From contig NZ_CP043930.1 in NCBI RefSeq assembly GCF_009720525.1, forward strand, positions 2,639,501-2,703,500: a stretch of 64,000 nt of DNA, given 5' to 3'. The first letter of the stretch is position 1; every line of letters starts with the position of its first letter. The notes under the pieces are model-generated. The model had not been told where the DNA came from. It made no database searches and saw only the letters and a list, made by a program, of their open reading frames with translations. Source of the DNA: Gimesia benthica (GTDB taxonomy: Bacteria > Planctomycetota > Planctomycetia > Planctomycetales > Planctomycetaceae). Shown piece by piece: positions 1 through 8,409 of this stretch. A program made the translations under genes and the position numbers.

Positions 1-299
1 GCCGGGTGGTTCACCAGATCGGTAAAACTCATCCCCCGGCTGTGAGCCTGTTTCAGCCGCCGCACGGTCTCCCCGCCAATCACCTGCCGCGAAGCGGGTG
101 AACCGGGATACTCGACATCCGCCTCATACTCGACCGGCTCCACAACCTGCGCCAGTCCCTCTTGCGTCGCCGCCAGCATCTCCTGCCGCAGCGATTCGGG
201 ACAGAGATTCCGAAAAATCAGATAGCCGTCCTGCTCGAATTTCTCAACTTCTTCCGCAGACAGCCGCTCCTGAGACAGGGACTGTGATGGTGATGCCAT
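1..299 (-). CDS. PhyH-family dioxygenase, N-terminal part
   Basis: This is the N-terminal ~100 residues of a protein whose gene runs off the left edge. It begins ATG with residues MASPSQSLSQ, and an in-frame stop lies seven codons upstream, which fixes the start. The segment EKFEQDGYLIFRNLCPESL is the typical opening of phytanoyl-CoA dioxygenase (PhyH) proteins, which are Fe(II)/2-oxoglutarate-dependent oxygenases. The His-x-Asp iron ligands would lie beyond the window edge and cannot be checked. The substrate is unknown; bacterial members act on many small molecules. No clear partner gene is adjacent. Confidence 0.65.
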   Translation of the reverse strand, partial: MASPSQSLSQERLSAEEVEKFEQDGYLIFRNLCPESLRQEMLAATQEGLAQVVEPVEYEADVEYPGSPASRQVIGGETVRRLKQAHSRGMSFTDLVNHP

Positions 300-577
300 G
301 GTTTCCAACTCTGATCATAAAGACACGCACCGGCCACCGGATCAATCACGCCAGATCCGGCCCGGCTCATGCCGTTATCATACAATTCCGATTTGGAAAA
401 TTAAAGTAGTGAAATTAAGTTATCTGCCGATCGGCACTCAAGCGCCGTCGCCCCCAGACCTTAACGTTCGAAGTCGACTACCGTCGACTCTACCCGGCCA
501 CCCCAGAATTGAGTAATCGCTGCAAACCGGGAACGTTTCGCCAGGAAATCGTAGCGTTCCTTATCTGCATTCACTTC

Positions 578-892
578 TTAGACATAGCGCACTTTCAAGC
601 GACCCGAGGGTAACTTGAGCGACCAGATCTGCTCCGACGTCGGTTGACTGTCCAGGGGGACCGTCAAGTCAAAGGCAATCCGGTCCCCCTCCCGCAGCAC
701 AAATTCGTCCCCTGGGGCAATCACCAGATATCCCGCTCTCCACTGATCTACCAGCTCCCCGCCCTCATCCATGAACTGTAGCCCTGTCACTTCGGGGTAA
801 GGCAACAGCAGCCGTTCACGACTGGAGTGAAACGCCAACCGAAACACCGGGTTCCCCGCGCCTGAGCTCACCAGTTCCAGATCCAGTTTCAA
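578..892 (-). CDS. Hypothetical protein, start uncertain
   Basis: Small soluble protein of about 105 residues that I do not recognise. The body (LVSSGAGNPVFRLAFHSSRE ... APGDEFVLREGDRIAFDLTV) alternates hydrophobic and polar residues like a beta-sandwich and loosely recalls BsuPI-type domains. The open frame continues upstream to 1084, but that extension translates a dispersed repeat (976-1022), so I do not accept it. The coordinates use an in-frame TTG. A better-looking ATG at 918, preceded by AAGGAAG, is out of frame and stops after nine codons, so a small indel near the 5' end is possible. All neighbours face the same way. Confidence 0.45.
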   Translation of the reverse strand: MKLDLELVSSGAGNPVFRLAFHSSRERLLLPYPEVTGLQFMDEGGELVDQWRAGYLVIAPGDEFVLREGDRIAFDLTVPLDSQPTSEQIWSLKLPSGRLKVRYV

Positions 893-975
893 ATCCTGCT
901 GTGAAACAGAAATGTCATTCTTCCTTATAAAAAATCCGATGAATAGTACCCTGGGATCGCTAATAAATCGGGTGG

Positions 976-1022
976 CCCCGCATGCAATTCGGGGTGAGCG
1001 CAGCGAACAGGAAACTGACAGA
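976..1022 (+). repeat. Dispersed palindrome-headed repeat, copy R1
   Basis: Copy R1 of a repeat shared with 2970-3015, 9050-9093 and 9938-9982. It opens with a hairpin (arms CCCCG/CGGGG around ATGCAAT) and continues with the conserved tail GCAGCGAACAGGAAACTG. It lies between two minus-strand genes, upstream of the 578-892 gene. Confidence 0.8.
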
Positions 1023-1059
1023 GTACCACGGTCAGAATGCGAATAGACCTGCCCTGTGA

Positions 1060-1452
1060 TTATTTTGAGAGGATATAAAACCATCCCTCATGGTTCTTAA
1101 AAAAACCAACGCGGGACTGACGACAGTAGCCTATCACCTCATCAATCTGCCAAAGCCTTTCCCTGACAAAGGGAATCAGATCATGCTCTGTACCGTCGTA
1201 ATCTTCATCAGAACAGATGAGATACAACGGATCTCTCACCTGGAGACTGGTGAGCCTCTCAATGAGTGCGTTTGACTCTTTCGCTGCACCCGTCAATTCC
1301 TCACATGAAGTACGATCAAAGTATCGCAGATCCCGCAGGTCGTCAAGAATCCGTCGACGACGGCCGGGCGACTCCAGCATCCACAGAAAACGATCTACTT
1401 TTGCTTTCTGAATGAACCGCTGAAAGATTTCTGTTTCTAGCTGTCGATTCAC
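1060..1452 (-). CDS. Hypothetical protein, about 130 aa
   Basis: Soluble orphan protein with many charged residues (ETEIFQRFIQKAKVDRFLWM near the start, FFKNHEGWFYILSK at the end). I do not recognise a family; it resembles single-domain immunity or SMI1-like orphans only in size and context. The start chosen is a GTG just after two out-of-frame ATGs (1491 and 1473), whose frame stops within 14 codons. The open frame continues to 1635 into the Nudix gene but without sensible sequence. An indel at the 5' end, as in the next gene downstream, cannot be excluded. Confidence 0.5.
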   Translation of the reverse strand: MNRQLETEIFQRFIQKAKVDRFLWMLESPGRRRRILDDLRDLRYFDRTSCEELTGAAKESNALIERLTSLQVRDPLYLICSDEDYDGTEHDLIPFVRERLWQIDEVIGYCRQSRVGFFKNHEGWFYILSK

Positions 1453-1520
1453 AGAATGGTGCGTCCTGTCATTCGTGTAACGTACTTCATGACTTGCGAG
1501 AGAAATGGAATCTCCGTGAC

Positions 1521-1979
1521 TCACCCGTTGTCCCTGTGCACAATCAACTCCAGTTCGGTGCGGGGCTCCAGAATTCGCGGGATCACAAAATCCGGTTTGA
1601 GCGTCAGACCGGACAGCTCTGACAGGGGACACCATTCGAAGACTTCGAGTTCGTTCTCCTCCGTCCCCGCCAGTTCCTCGCCGTGCCAGGCGACTTCGTA
1701 ATAGGTGCTCAGTTCGTGAAAGTTCCGTCCTTCCAGTTCGAAGAAGTTCTCCGCCGCAATCACCGGACGCAGTACTTCAAACCCCGGACCAATCTCTTCG
1801 GTCAGCTCCCGATGCATGGCGGTCAGCGAATCTTCATTCGTCTTGATCCGTCCCCCCGGCAGATACCACCACTGCCGATCCACGGGCCGACACAACAGCA
1901 CCTCTTCTTCCCGACGCACAATCGCCGCCACCCGCAGATTCACGCGGTAGTTATTCAAATCCAGTGTAATATCGGTCAT
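1521..1979 (-). CDS. Nudix hydrolase
   Basis: A 152-residue protein with a complete Nudix box at residues 43-64 (GGRIKTNED ... RELTEEIG, matching Gx5Ex7REUxEExG with every glutamate present). Nudix enzymes hydrolyse nucleoside diphosphates linked to another group, using Mg2+ held by the REUxEE glutamates. The start MTDITLDLNNYRVNLRVAAI leads straight into the first beta strand, as usual. Length fits a single-domain Nudix protein. The substrate cannot be told from sequence; ADP-ribose, NADH or a capped nucleotide are all possible. A macro-domain gene lies 7 kb away in the same gene run. Confidence 0.85.
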   Translation of the reverse strand: MTDITLDLNNYRVNLRVAAIVRREEEVLLCRPVDRQWWYLPGGRIKTNEDSLTAMHRELTEEIGPGFEVLRPVIAAENFFELEGRNFHELSTYYEVAWHGEELAGTEENELEVFEWCPLSELSGLTLKPDFVIPRILEPRTELELIVHRDNG

Positions 1980-1996
1980 GAGAATTTATTTCTGAC

Positions 1997-2815
1997 TCAC
2001 TTCTCCAGCAGTTTCATCACATGTCGCCAGCCAAAGCGTTTGGCCAGCGTGAATGGTGTATCGCCTTCGGGGGTTTTTAACGTCGGGTCGGCACCTTCTT
2101 CCAGCAGAATTTTGACGACCACACCATTGCCTGCCAGCGATTCGCGGTGCAGCATCGTCCAGCCCTCGTCATCGGTTTCATACACCATCTCTTTGGATTG
2201 CTGCAAGGCTTCCCGCAGAGAATCTCCCATGTTGATACACATCGGATGTTCCAGCATATTCAGCTTCCGCTCTTCCGGGTCGATCACCGGCTTCTTGCCC
2301 AGCAGTCGCCCCAGAAAACCGACCGGCTCAGTAGGCACATACACCACCTCGATCTCATCGGGCTCGCTGAACTCCATGCCCCATGCTTTGTCGTGTGCCC
2401 GTCGCTGACTGGCAGGCAGCCGCGAACGGATCAGGTTGACGGTAAACCCGCCATAAGCCCGCCCCCGGATGGAAAAGATCCAGTCCGAAAGTGCTGACAG
2501 CGGCTCGCAGATCGGATCTCCGGCTTTGACACTGGTCACCCACTCGGGGTCATTATTCAGTGTGCCCATGAGCTCGCGACCATTACACTCCACATCACTC
2601 ACCCACATGTGTTCCAGCTCAGGATCGTCGGGGGACATCCCCTCATCGGTGAAACCCACTTTCACTGCCGCGAAATCCAGCGCGGGTAAAATCCGCCGCC
2701 GTTCCCACGAAAGCTCCCGCCAGAAATACTTGAATGTCTTCCGCGCCTGCTGACTCGCAGCCAGCATCTCCGGATCATCCCCTTTGCTCATTGCAATGTT
2801 GTCTTCAAGCCCCAT
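1997..2815 (-). CDS. DUF2314 protein with C-terminal ankyrin repeat
   Basis: A 272-residue protein in two parts. Residues ~15-200 (ASQQARKTFKYFWRELSWER ... FAAVKVGF ... HMWVSDVECNGRELMGTLNN) look like a DUF2314 domain, a family of unknown function that often sits beside immunity-type proteins. Residues ~215-272 (DDEGWTMLHRESLAGNG, LLEEGADPTLKTPEGDTPFT) make up about two ankyrin repeats, a protein-binding module. Two starts are possible, the ATG used here or MSKGDDPEML eight codons later. The gene lies just upstream of the Nudix gene with a 17-base gap, suggesting cotranscription. Confidence 0.7.
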   Translation of the reverse strand: MGLEDNIAMSKGDDPEMLAASQQARKTFKYFWRELSWERRRILPALDFAAVKVGFTDEGMSPDDPELEHMWVSDVECNGRELMGTLNNDPEWVTSVKAGDPICEPLSALSDWIFSIRGRAYGGFTVNLIRSRLPASQRRAHDKAWGMEFSEPDEIEVVYVPTEPVGFLGRLLGKKPVIDPEERKLNMLEHPMCINMGDSLREALQQSKEMVYETDDEGWTMLHRESLAGNGVVVKILLEEGADPTLKTPEGDTPFTLAKRFGWRHVMKLLEK

Positions 2816-2969
2816 CGCAGATCACCCTCGCTTTTTCTGATTCGGAAACAGTGAAATCAACAAGTGCCGCCAGTCATGAAACCAATCCTGACACGATTTC
2901 ACCTGCAAAGCAAGAAAATCTCACGAAAACCGGACTGACCACCAAACAATCGGGAACTCAATAGATGGC

Positions 2970-3015
2970 TCCGAATGCAATTCGGGATGAGTGCAGCGAA
3001 CAGGAAACTGTCAGA
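2970..3015 (+). repeat. Dispersed palindrome-headed repeat, copy R2
   Basis: Copy R2, in the 313-base gap between the DUF2314 gene and the next gene. CCGAATGCAATTCGGG forms the hairpin, followed by GCAGCGAACAGGAAACTG. It differs from R3 mainly in ATGAGT replacing CCGAGC between hairpin and tail. No gene is visible in the rest of this gap (2816-3128). Confidence 0.8.
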
Positions 3016-3128
3016 GAATACGTGCTGCTAGAAACAGACATCGCAGTAGATGAATCCGTAGAGGCGGCGCCTGCAACGATCGATTCTCAGAGCAACTGAT
3101 GACAATACACGAAACAGGTAGAATTCCC

Positions 3129-3524
3129 TCACATGAACTTCGTGCCCGGTTCACGTTCCGAACTCAGCAGCGAGGTAAACGCGTACGGATTCTCCAGCTC
3201 CAGCCGCCGTGCCAGGCGAAATCCCTGCGGAATAATCCAGAACGGCGTGTCCTCTGAAAACGGCACCATCGCATCAGAGAGATTATAAAACGTCTTCGCG
3301 CAACATTCTTCAAACGTGTACTGCGCTTCTCCCAATAGATCACCGCTGCGTTCTGCAGCTTGTGTCTTTTCGCGAATCCGGCGATGCAGTTCATGCCCCC
3401 GGCACCAGCTCTCGGAATCGCGACTCATCAGATACAGCTCTCCCAGCGTACCTCTATCCTCACAATGCCGCAGAAAAAAAGCGAGCATCTCTTCCAGGCA
3501 GCGGGCTGTTTTATCTCGACTCAT
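3129..3524 (-). CDS. Hypothetical protein, 131 aa
   Basis: Mostly helical, charged soluble protein (MSRDKTARCLEEMLAFFLRH at the start, FSEDTPFWIIPQGFRLARRL near the end). I do not recognise a family. Cysteines at several positions do not form a recognisable metal site. The ATG start is followed directly by coherent helical sequence. It lies 39 bases downstream of the esterase gene on the same strand and may share its transcript. Confidence 0.6.
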   Translation of the reverse strand: MSRDKTARCLEEMLAFFLRHCEDRGTLGELYLMSRDSESWCRGHELHRRIREKTQAAERSGDLLGEAQYTFEECCAKTFYNLSDAMVPFSEDTPFWIIPQGFRLARRLELENPYAFTSLLSSEREPGTKFM

Positions 3525-3563
3525 ATTGATCCAGCGACGGTTTCAGTGATTCGGCCTCCTGTT

Positions 3564-4298
3564 TCAGGAAATCCCCTGCGAATGTACGCCGTTATCCACC
3601 TGCTGCGCCGCCAGCAACCAGCAGAGCGCCGCAGGCAACTCGGCCCGCCAGGGCGCAATCGCATGCCCCCCCTTGTACTGCTGATAATGCACCGTGGCCC
3701 CCTGATCCTGAAACGCGGCTGCTGCCCATTCCACGCCTTCGATCTGCGAAATCTCCTGGTACAGGCCTGACGGGGGATGCGTCACCTCGGTCTCGGTCTC
3801 CTGATCCCCCACGCTCAACCAGAACCGCGCATGATTCACAGGCAGCTCCAGTTCCTGCTGTGCGAGCCACCAGAACGAACCCGACTGGCACAACACCTGG
3901 CTGAACAGCCCGGGATACTGAAACGCGACATGCGCCGCAGCCAGACCGCTCAGGCTCAGACCACAGATGAGGTTCCCCTCAGTCCGCGCATTGGAACGGG
4001 CACACACCCAGGGAACGACGTCCTCCGCGAGAAATTGCGCATAACGCGGGTTCCAGAGATAATCCCGCTGGCGATCTTCACTGCTGACATGAGAAACGAA
4101 GGCCAGCGTCAGGGGAGGAATCTGCCCTCCCGCCATCAACTTACTGATCAGCGGCAGACAGTCCATATCGCGGAGATAATGTTCGGCGTCCAGAAACAGA
4201 CAGAGTGGATGCACGCTGTCCCGCGGTCCCGGCACCAGCCAGAGGTTTCGGGAATAATCACCAGCAGCGGAAGTCATGACCTGAGGCGCAGGAGTCAC
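3564..4298 (-). CDS. Alpha/beta-hydrolase esterase (Fes/IroE type)
   Basis: A 244-residue protein resembling the putative-esterase family that includes enterochelin esterase. The strand-helix turn GLSLSG (nucleophile Ser115) and the late GGHAIAPWR supply nucleophile and histidine; LFLDAEHYLRD near residue 37 matches the family's LYLLDG-type segment. It would hydrolyse an ester in the cytoplasm. No signal peptide is seen. Substrate unknown; no siderophore genes are adjacent, so a ferric-siderophore role is only a possibility. The start is GTG, with an in-frame ATG seven codons on. Confidence 0.75.
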   Translation of the reverse strand: MTPAPQVMTSAAGDYSRNLWLVPGPRDSVHPLCLFLDAEHYLRDMDCLPLISKLMAGGQIPPLTLAFVSHVSSEDRQRDYLWNPRYAQFLAEDVVPWVCARSNARTEGNLICGLSLSGLAAAHVAFQYPGLFSQVLCQSGSFWWLAQQELELPVNHARFWLSVGDQETETEVTHPPSGLYQEISQIEGVEWAAAAFQDQGATVHYQQYKGGHAIAPWRAELPAALCWLLAAQQVDNGVHSQGIS

Positions 4299-4498
4299 GG
4301 TACTGCTCTTTCAACGGGATCCGCTTCACACCAACCTGCCTGTTACAAAAACGACAGTGTGGCTGAAGCCTGGGCGGATAACTGTCTGATTATCATGACA
4401 GAACTTCCCGGATTTGCAATAGTATTTGGCACGAGCCACGAGGCACTCAGACAGGCTGGCGACTGTCACGGCTCAGCAGTCAGGTCACTGCAAAACAG

Positions 4499-4873
4499 TT
4501 ACCGGCGATAAGTGGCCACCCACTTCCCATCCGCATGAAAGATAATTTCATTTGCTTTCACATTCACTCCCACCGACTTCGCCCTGGAGTCGATAAACGC
4601 GATCCGCTGCCGATCCACATTCAGTCGATCGGGGGTCACCTCAATGTTAAACCCCGCGGTTTTGATGGTCGCCGTATCACCCGAGTAAGTAGCATCTAAT
4701 TTCCAGCTGTCAGACTGCGCGGTCACCGAACGCCCACTGGCCAGCGTACCGCTACACATACCACCAGAGGTCGCCAGCATCACTGCCCCACCGACGGCCA
4801 GTGCCATCAGCAGTAAGCCCGCAAAAATTCTGATCCGTTTCAACCAGGAACTGGTTCCAGCCTGCTCTGTCAT
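4499..4873 (-). CDS. Hypothetical single-pass membrane protein
   Basis: A 124-residue protein with a short basic N-terminus, one transmembrane helix at residues ~16-35 (FAGLLLMALAVGGAVMLATS) and an outside domain of beta strands (DSWKLDATYSGDTATIKTAG). It looks membrane-anchored with the C-terminal domain outside the cytoplasm. I do not recognise a family. The 358 bases upstream (4874-5231) hold no gene or clear signal that I can see. Confidence 0.55.
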   Translation of the reverse strand: MTEQAGTSSWLKRIRIFAGLLLMALAVGGAVMLATSGGMCSGTLASGRSVTAQSDSWKLDATYSGDTATIKTAGFNIEVTPDRLNVDRQRIAFIDSRAKSVGVNVKANEIIFHADGKWVATYRR

Positions 4874-5231
4874 AGCGTCCCTTAAATGTGAACAAATTTA
4901 CGGATTCAAATCGTACCCGCCCGTTAGACCGGGGTCAATCAGATTCCAGACTCAATCCCCTCAGCCGGATCTGCTCCGCTTCCACAACTGACCCAACCCC
5001 GCAGAATTACCATAAACCGTTTTATCATAAAGAGATAAACGGTCTGCAACTCATTCTAAACCTCGCAGATGAGAATCAGCGTCGTCTGGACCGCCAGCTA
5101 TTCGATCAGACTTCGATTTTATTGGACAAATTCCAATGAAATTAGAATACCAAGAGCTTCCGCGTCAAAACGAATATCCAGGGAACCGCGGACGAGGTCT
5201 GACAGCTGAAATCAGCAACAGTTTTCCAGTC
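4874..5231. other. Intergenic, no supported feature
   Basis: This stretch lies between the 3' end of the DUF4261-like gene and the start of the small membrane protein gene. Open frames here lack coding character. No hairpin with a T tract and no repeat copy was seen. Confidence 0.4.
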
Positions 5232-5960
5232 TCAGGCCGGGAGGTCCAGTGGCTCCAGCAGATATCTGCCGAACGGATTAGCAAAGCATTCTTCGTCCGC
5301 ATTGATCCAGTCATCTTTTCGGGAGATGCGATAATAAGGCGCGTCTGCACTCGTCGAAAACGTATGCCCCTCTTCAAACACAGGCGACTCGCACATCTGG
5401 TAGTGATTGAACTCGGTCAACAGGAACGCGGCCTCGCGATTCTCTACGGTCGCAGGCACCGCTGCATCGGGCATCCCGAAGATGTGCATGCCGGTGCTGT
5501 AAAAATGCGTCTCACATCCCACCAGCATCACATGCGACTGCAACAGGTCCAGCGTATCTTCAGCAAAGTTTTTGGCCCGCCAGTCAGCCGCCGAATGGGC
5601 GACTCCCGAATTTTCGAATTTGACACCCAGCCCGCCACAATCCAGGCAGACATTGATCAAGGCATGCAGCCGGTACAACTCATTCAGCCCCGCATTGGGC
5701 CAGATCAGGTACAGCACACACTGATGCGTATCCAGCATCGCGATATCTTCACCGCTGATGCTTCCCTGCCCTCCCAGTTGAAAGGCGACGGAAATCTGGT
5801 CATCGTGCTCACCGAATTCACAATGCGCTGAGAATTTATGTTCGACCGACATCAAAATGGAACCGGCATAAAGGTACTTGCCCCCGGTCTCATTCATAAC
5901 CAGCGGCAGCAGTTCCTCCGGTCCTTTAATTGACATCGGAATACAGACGATGGTATCCAC
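5232..5960 (-). CDS. DUF4261-like protein
   Basis: A 242-residue soluble protein. The C-terminal segment containing STGMHIFGMPDAAVPA followed by EFNHYQMCESPVFEEGHTFS resembles DUF4261, a domain of unknown function found in many bacterial orphans; the N-terminal half is less conserved in appearance. Start is GTG with GAGGAG placed 8-9 bases upstream, which supports it. No membrane segment or signal peptide is visible. The family assignment is from memory of the motif pattern and is moderate. Confidence 0.55.
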   Translation of the reverse strand: MDTIVCIPMSIKGPEELLPLVMNETGGKYLYAGSILMSVEHKFSAHCEFGEHDDQISVAFQLGGQGSISGEDIAMLDTHQCVLYLIWPNAGLNELYRLHALINVCLDCGGLGVKFENSGVAHSAADWRAKNFAEDTLDLLQSHVMLVGCETHFYSTGMHIFGMPDAAVPATVENREAAFLLTEFNHYQMCESPVFEEGHTFSTSADAPYYRISRKDDWINADEECFANPFGRYLLEPLDLPA

Positions 5961-6045
5961 CGATTGACTCCTCTCTGATTAAATTCCTCTGCCCGACTGC
6001 CTCGCGCGCAGACAGGAATTCAGCCGGAACATTCAGCCTGCGAGT

Positions 6046-6774
6046 TCAATCATCGTCGCTCCGAGTCCCGTCTGCAACTGGAAATGCTGCCTCGGTTTCC
6101 AGCCCTTCATAAAAAGTCTGTAACACGCGACGCTGTGCTCCACTCAAGCGCACCAGAGGTCTCCGGCTCTGAATAAAACGCAGCGCCTCTTCCACACTCG
6201 CAGACTGCCGGATATACAACAACAGCGCCGCGGTAAACAGCCCCGTCCGACCATGGCCTTCAGCACAGTGAATCAATACAGGTCCCTGCAACGCCGCGAC
6301 CTGGGGAATCCATTCAGATAACACAGCAACCGACGGTGCTTCTCGATCCAGAATGGGAAAGCAGTGATAGCCGCGCAATCGCTGCGCCCGTGGTTCACTC
6401 TGCTCACACGTGAGATCAATCACATGCACAATCTCCGCCGGCAGCTCATGGGACAACAGACGCCGACTGACAAACAGATTCTCCGTCAACTGATTCCAGG
6501 GCGGCTCCGGCCTCAACAGCCGCGCCCCATGCCAGACCCCGTTCAGATACAGCAGGTAGGGAAACAACAGACACCGATTGAACAACGGCACCAGCCCCGC
6601 TTCCGATTTGTTAAACACCCGGGGACCGAGACCAAAATACCCCGCCGCCACCAGCGCAAAGCTGAACGCAGGCCAGAGCAGCAGCCACCACAACCCCTGG
6701 TACATCCCGGCGGCCAGCAACAGCAGCACCGCAATCAGCAGCAGTAGAAAACCGATTCTCATAACTAATTCCAT
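6046..6774 (-). CDS. Membrane-anchored dual-specificity phosphatase
   Basis: A 242-residue protein. Residues 5-50 hold two transmembrane helices (IGFLLLLIAVLLLLAAGMY, then WWLLLWPAFSFALVAAGYF), and ~60-80 may add another. Residues ~95-230 are a cysteine-dependent phosphatase domain: the P-loop HCAEGHGRTG gives the CX5R motif (Cys170, Arg176), with candidate general acid Asp143 in PILDRE. It should dephosphorylate tyrosine, serine/threonine or a non-protein phosphate such as a phosphoinositide-like lipid; the substrate is unknown. The combination of multi-pass anchor and DSP domain suggests action at the inner face of the membrane. Confidence 0.8.
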   Translation of the reverse strand: MELVMRIGFLLLLIAVLLLLAAGMYQGLWWLLLWPAFSFALVAAGYFGLGPRVFNKSEAGLVPLFNRCLLFPYLLYLNGVWHGARLLRPEPPWNQLTENLFVSRRLLSHELPAEIVHVIDLTCEQSEPRAQRLRGYHCFPILDREAPSVAVLSEWIPQVAALQGPVLIHCAEGHGRTGLFTAALLLYIRQSASVEEALRFIQSRRPLVRLSGAQRRVLQTFYEGLETEAAFPVADGTRSDDD

Positions 6775-6792
6775 GCATGGTCCATTCAGCCC

Positions 6793-7251
6793 TTACCGAT
6801 TAGATTGATTCTCAAAATCAAAATTCAGTGGTCTGGACAGGGACAGCACAGAAATCCCGTGCTTCTTTTCATAATAAATCAGATAGGAGAGAAACAGAGC
6901 ACAAGCGTAACAAAACAGCGCGATATAGAGGGGATTCTCTTCATATTCAAACAGAAAAACTTCACGCGCAGGATCACCATTATACCGAAACCGGACTTGA
7001 TCAGGAATTTCATTCAGCAGATAAGGTTGAGTTTCCGCATGAACTATCGCATACGGATCTGTGATGAGAATCGTAAAATCCCCCCAGCCTTTCCCCATGC
7101 TTTGGACCTCTTTGCGATCAATAACAGTCCCGGTCACGACAGGCGCAGCAGAAACGACCGCTTCGTGAAGCCAGCAGAGAAACATATAAGAGCCAAAGAT
7201 AAATCCCAGGACCACCAAAACTGGGAAAGTAACTCGAGTAAAATAGATCAT
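6793..7251 (-). CDS. DUF3592-like membrane protein
   Basis: A 152-residue protein with a transmembrane helix at residues ~8-28, an extra-cytoplasmic beta-rich stretch (GTVIDRKEVQSMGKGWGDFT ... DQVRFRYNGDP) and a second helix near residues 107-127. The two-helix layout around a small strand domain is that of DUF3592 proteins, whose function is unknown. It sits 18 bases upstream of the phosphatase gene on the same strand, so the two may be cotranscribed. Confidence 0.55.
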   Translation of the reverse strand: MIYFTRVTFPVLVVLGFIFGSYMFLCWLHEAVVSAAPVVTGTVIDRKEVQSMGKGWGDFTILITDPYAIVHAETQPYLLNEIPDQVRFRYNGDPAREVFLFEYEENPLYIALFCYACALFLSYLIYYEKKHGISVLSLSRPLNFDFENQSNR

Positions 7252-7354
7252 GTTTCATTCCTGAAAAGCAAAGCTTTAACCGGGATCGATTTATACTCCC
7301 GAAACCACCGGCATTTCGTTTTCCTGTTTCTGAAACTCGTAAGGCACCATCACT

Positions 7355-7980
7355 CTACTCTTCAACCTTCTTCCGCCGCCAGGGAGAGATGTAATCATTG
7401 ACCTCTGCGCCCCGGCTGAGCAGATAGTCCCGCACTGTATCGTGTCCTTTTTCATTCGCGTAGCTGTAAGCACTCGCCCCCGCTTCCGTGACGGCGTTGA
7501 TCTCCACGCCCTGCTCCAGCAGATACTCCAACCGCTCCTGGCTCTGACCATTATTTAACGCAGCCAGCATTAACGTGGTCAGTCCTTCCGGAGTTCGATC
7601 CAGCGGACTGGCCCCACCTCGACCAGTGTCTGCAGCGTTTCCAGGGTCGACCACATTGCTGCAATCAGCGTGCATGTCTCCCCTTCTCCATCGCGATGCG
7701 TCAGGTCCGCCCCAGCTTCAATCAGGCAGGGGATCACATTCACGCGCGAGTTACGGGTCGCAGCCGTCAAGGGCGTCACCCCCAGTTCGCTGGCCCGATT
7801 CGGATCAGCTCCCTCAGACAACAGAAAACGAACCATCTCCAGCTGCCCCGCAAACGCTGCGTTGGACAGCGCCGTCAGACCGGTGCGGAACGGCGTATTG
7901 ATGTCAACGCCTTTGTCCAGAAACCGCTGGGCTTCCTTCAGACTCCCATGCCCGGCCGCATTAAATAAATCCTTTGCCAT
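7355..7980 (-). pseudogene. Ankyrin-repeat protein, frameshifted
   Basis: Two overlapping frames together encode one ankyrin protein of about 208 residues. The first begins MAKDLFNAAGHGSLKEAQRF and carries repeats such as GVDINTPFRTGLTALSNAAF and LLSEGADPNRASELGVTPLT; it runs to QTLVEVG. The second resumes with GASPLDRTPEGLTTLMLAAL and ends SRGAEVNDYISPW. The switch lies at a run of four C on the + strand (7612-7615); one more base would join the frames cleanly as LVEVGASPLD. Ankyrin repeats bind other proteins. The break may be a real loss, a sequencing error, or, less likely, programmed frameshifting. Confidence 0.75.
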
Positions 7981-8058
7981 TAGCTCGCTTTCCCTTCCCC
8001 TTTCACACCGTAACCGGTCCAGGTTCGACCCCGTCAAACACAGCTGAATCACACAAGC

Positions 8059-8409
8059 TCATGCCGTTGTCTCCCAGGCGTAACGGATAAAAGTTCCTCG
8101 CTCCTCGATCAGAATTTCCTGTTCATACCATTCGCAGGCAAGCGGGATTGCAGAAGCAGTCCCCTCAGGAACAACCCCGGCATAACGTTGCAGATAAATG
8201 CGAACCGCGTCTGCATACTCAAAGTCCTGAAATGCAATCGGTTGAGCAGGAAACGGTGACTCACGCGGCTCGAATGCTCCTGATTCAATCGTCGCCTGGA
8301 AAAAGGCACCCCAGTCAGGAAACTGTTTTGCGTTCGCAATCGCGATCACCAGAAATTCTTCCGAACTGGACGACTCAAATTCATACGGATCCAGGCTCAG
8401 AATCTTCAT
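8059..8409 (-). CDS. Hypothetical protein, 116 aa
   Basis: Soluble orphan protein starting MKILSLDPYEFESSSSEEFL. The ATG overlaps the stop of the upstream gene as ATGA, which decides the start and points to translational coupling with the DUF5662-like gene. Sequence is rich in aromatic and acidic residues (FQDFEYADAVRIYLQRYAG). I do not recognise a family. Confidence 0.65.
   Translation of the reverse strand: MKILSLDPYEFESSSSEEFLVIAIANAKQFPDWGAFFQATIESGAFEPRESPFPAQPIAFQDFEYADAVRIYLQRYAGVVPEGTASAIPLACEWYEQEILIEERGTFIRYAWETTA

Noticed and set aside
893..1084. N-terminal extension of the 578 gene up to 1084
   Set aside because: The added residues translate dispersed repeat R1, which recurs outside genes; so the extension is not coding.
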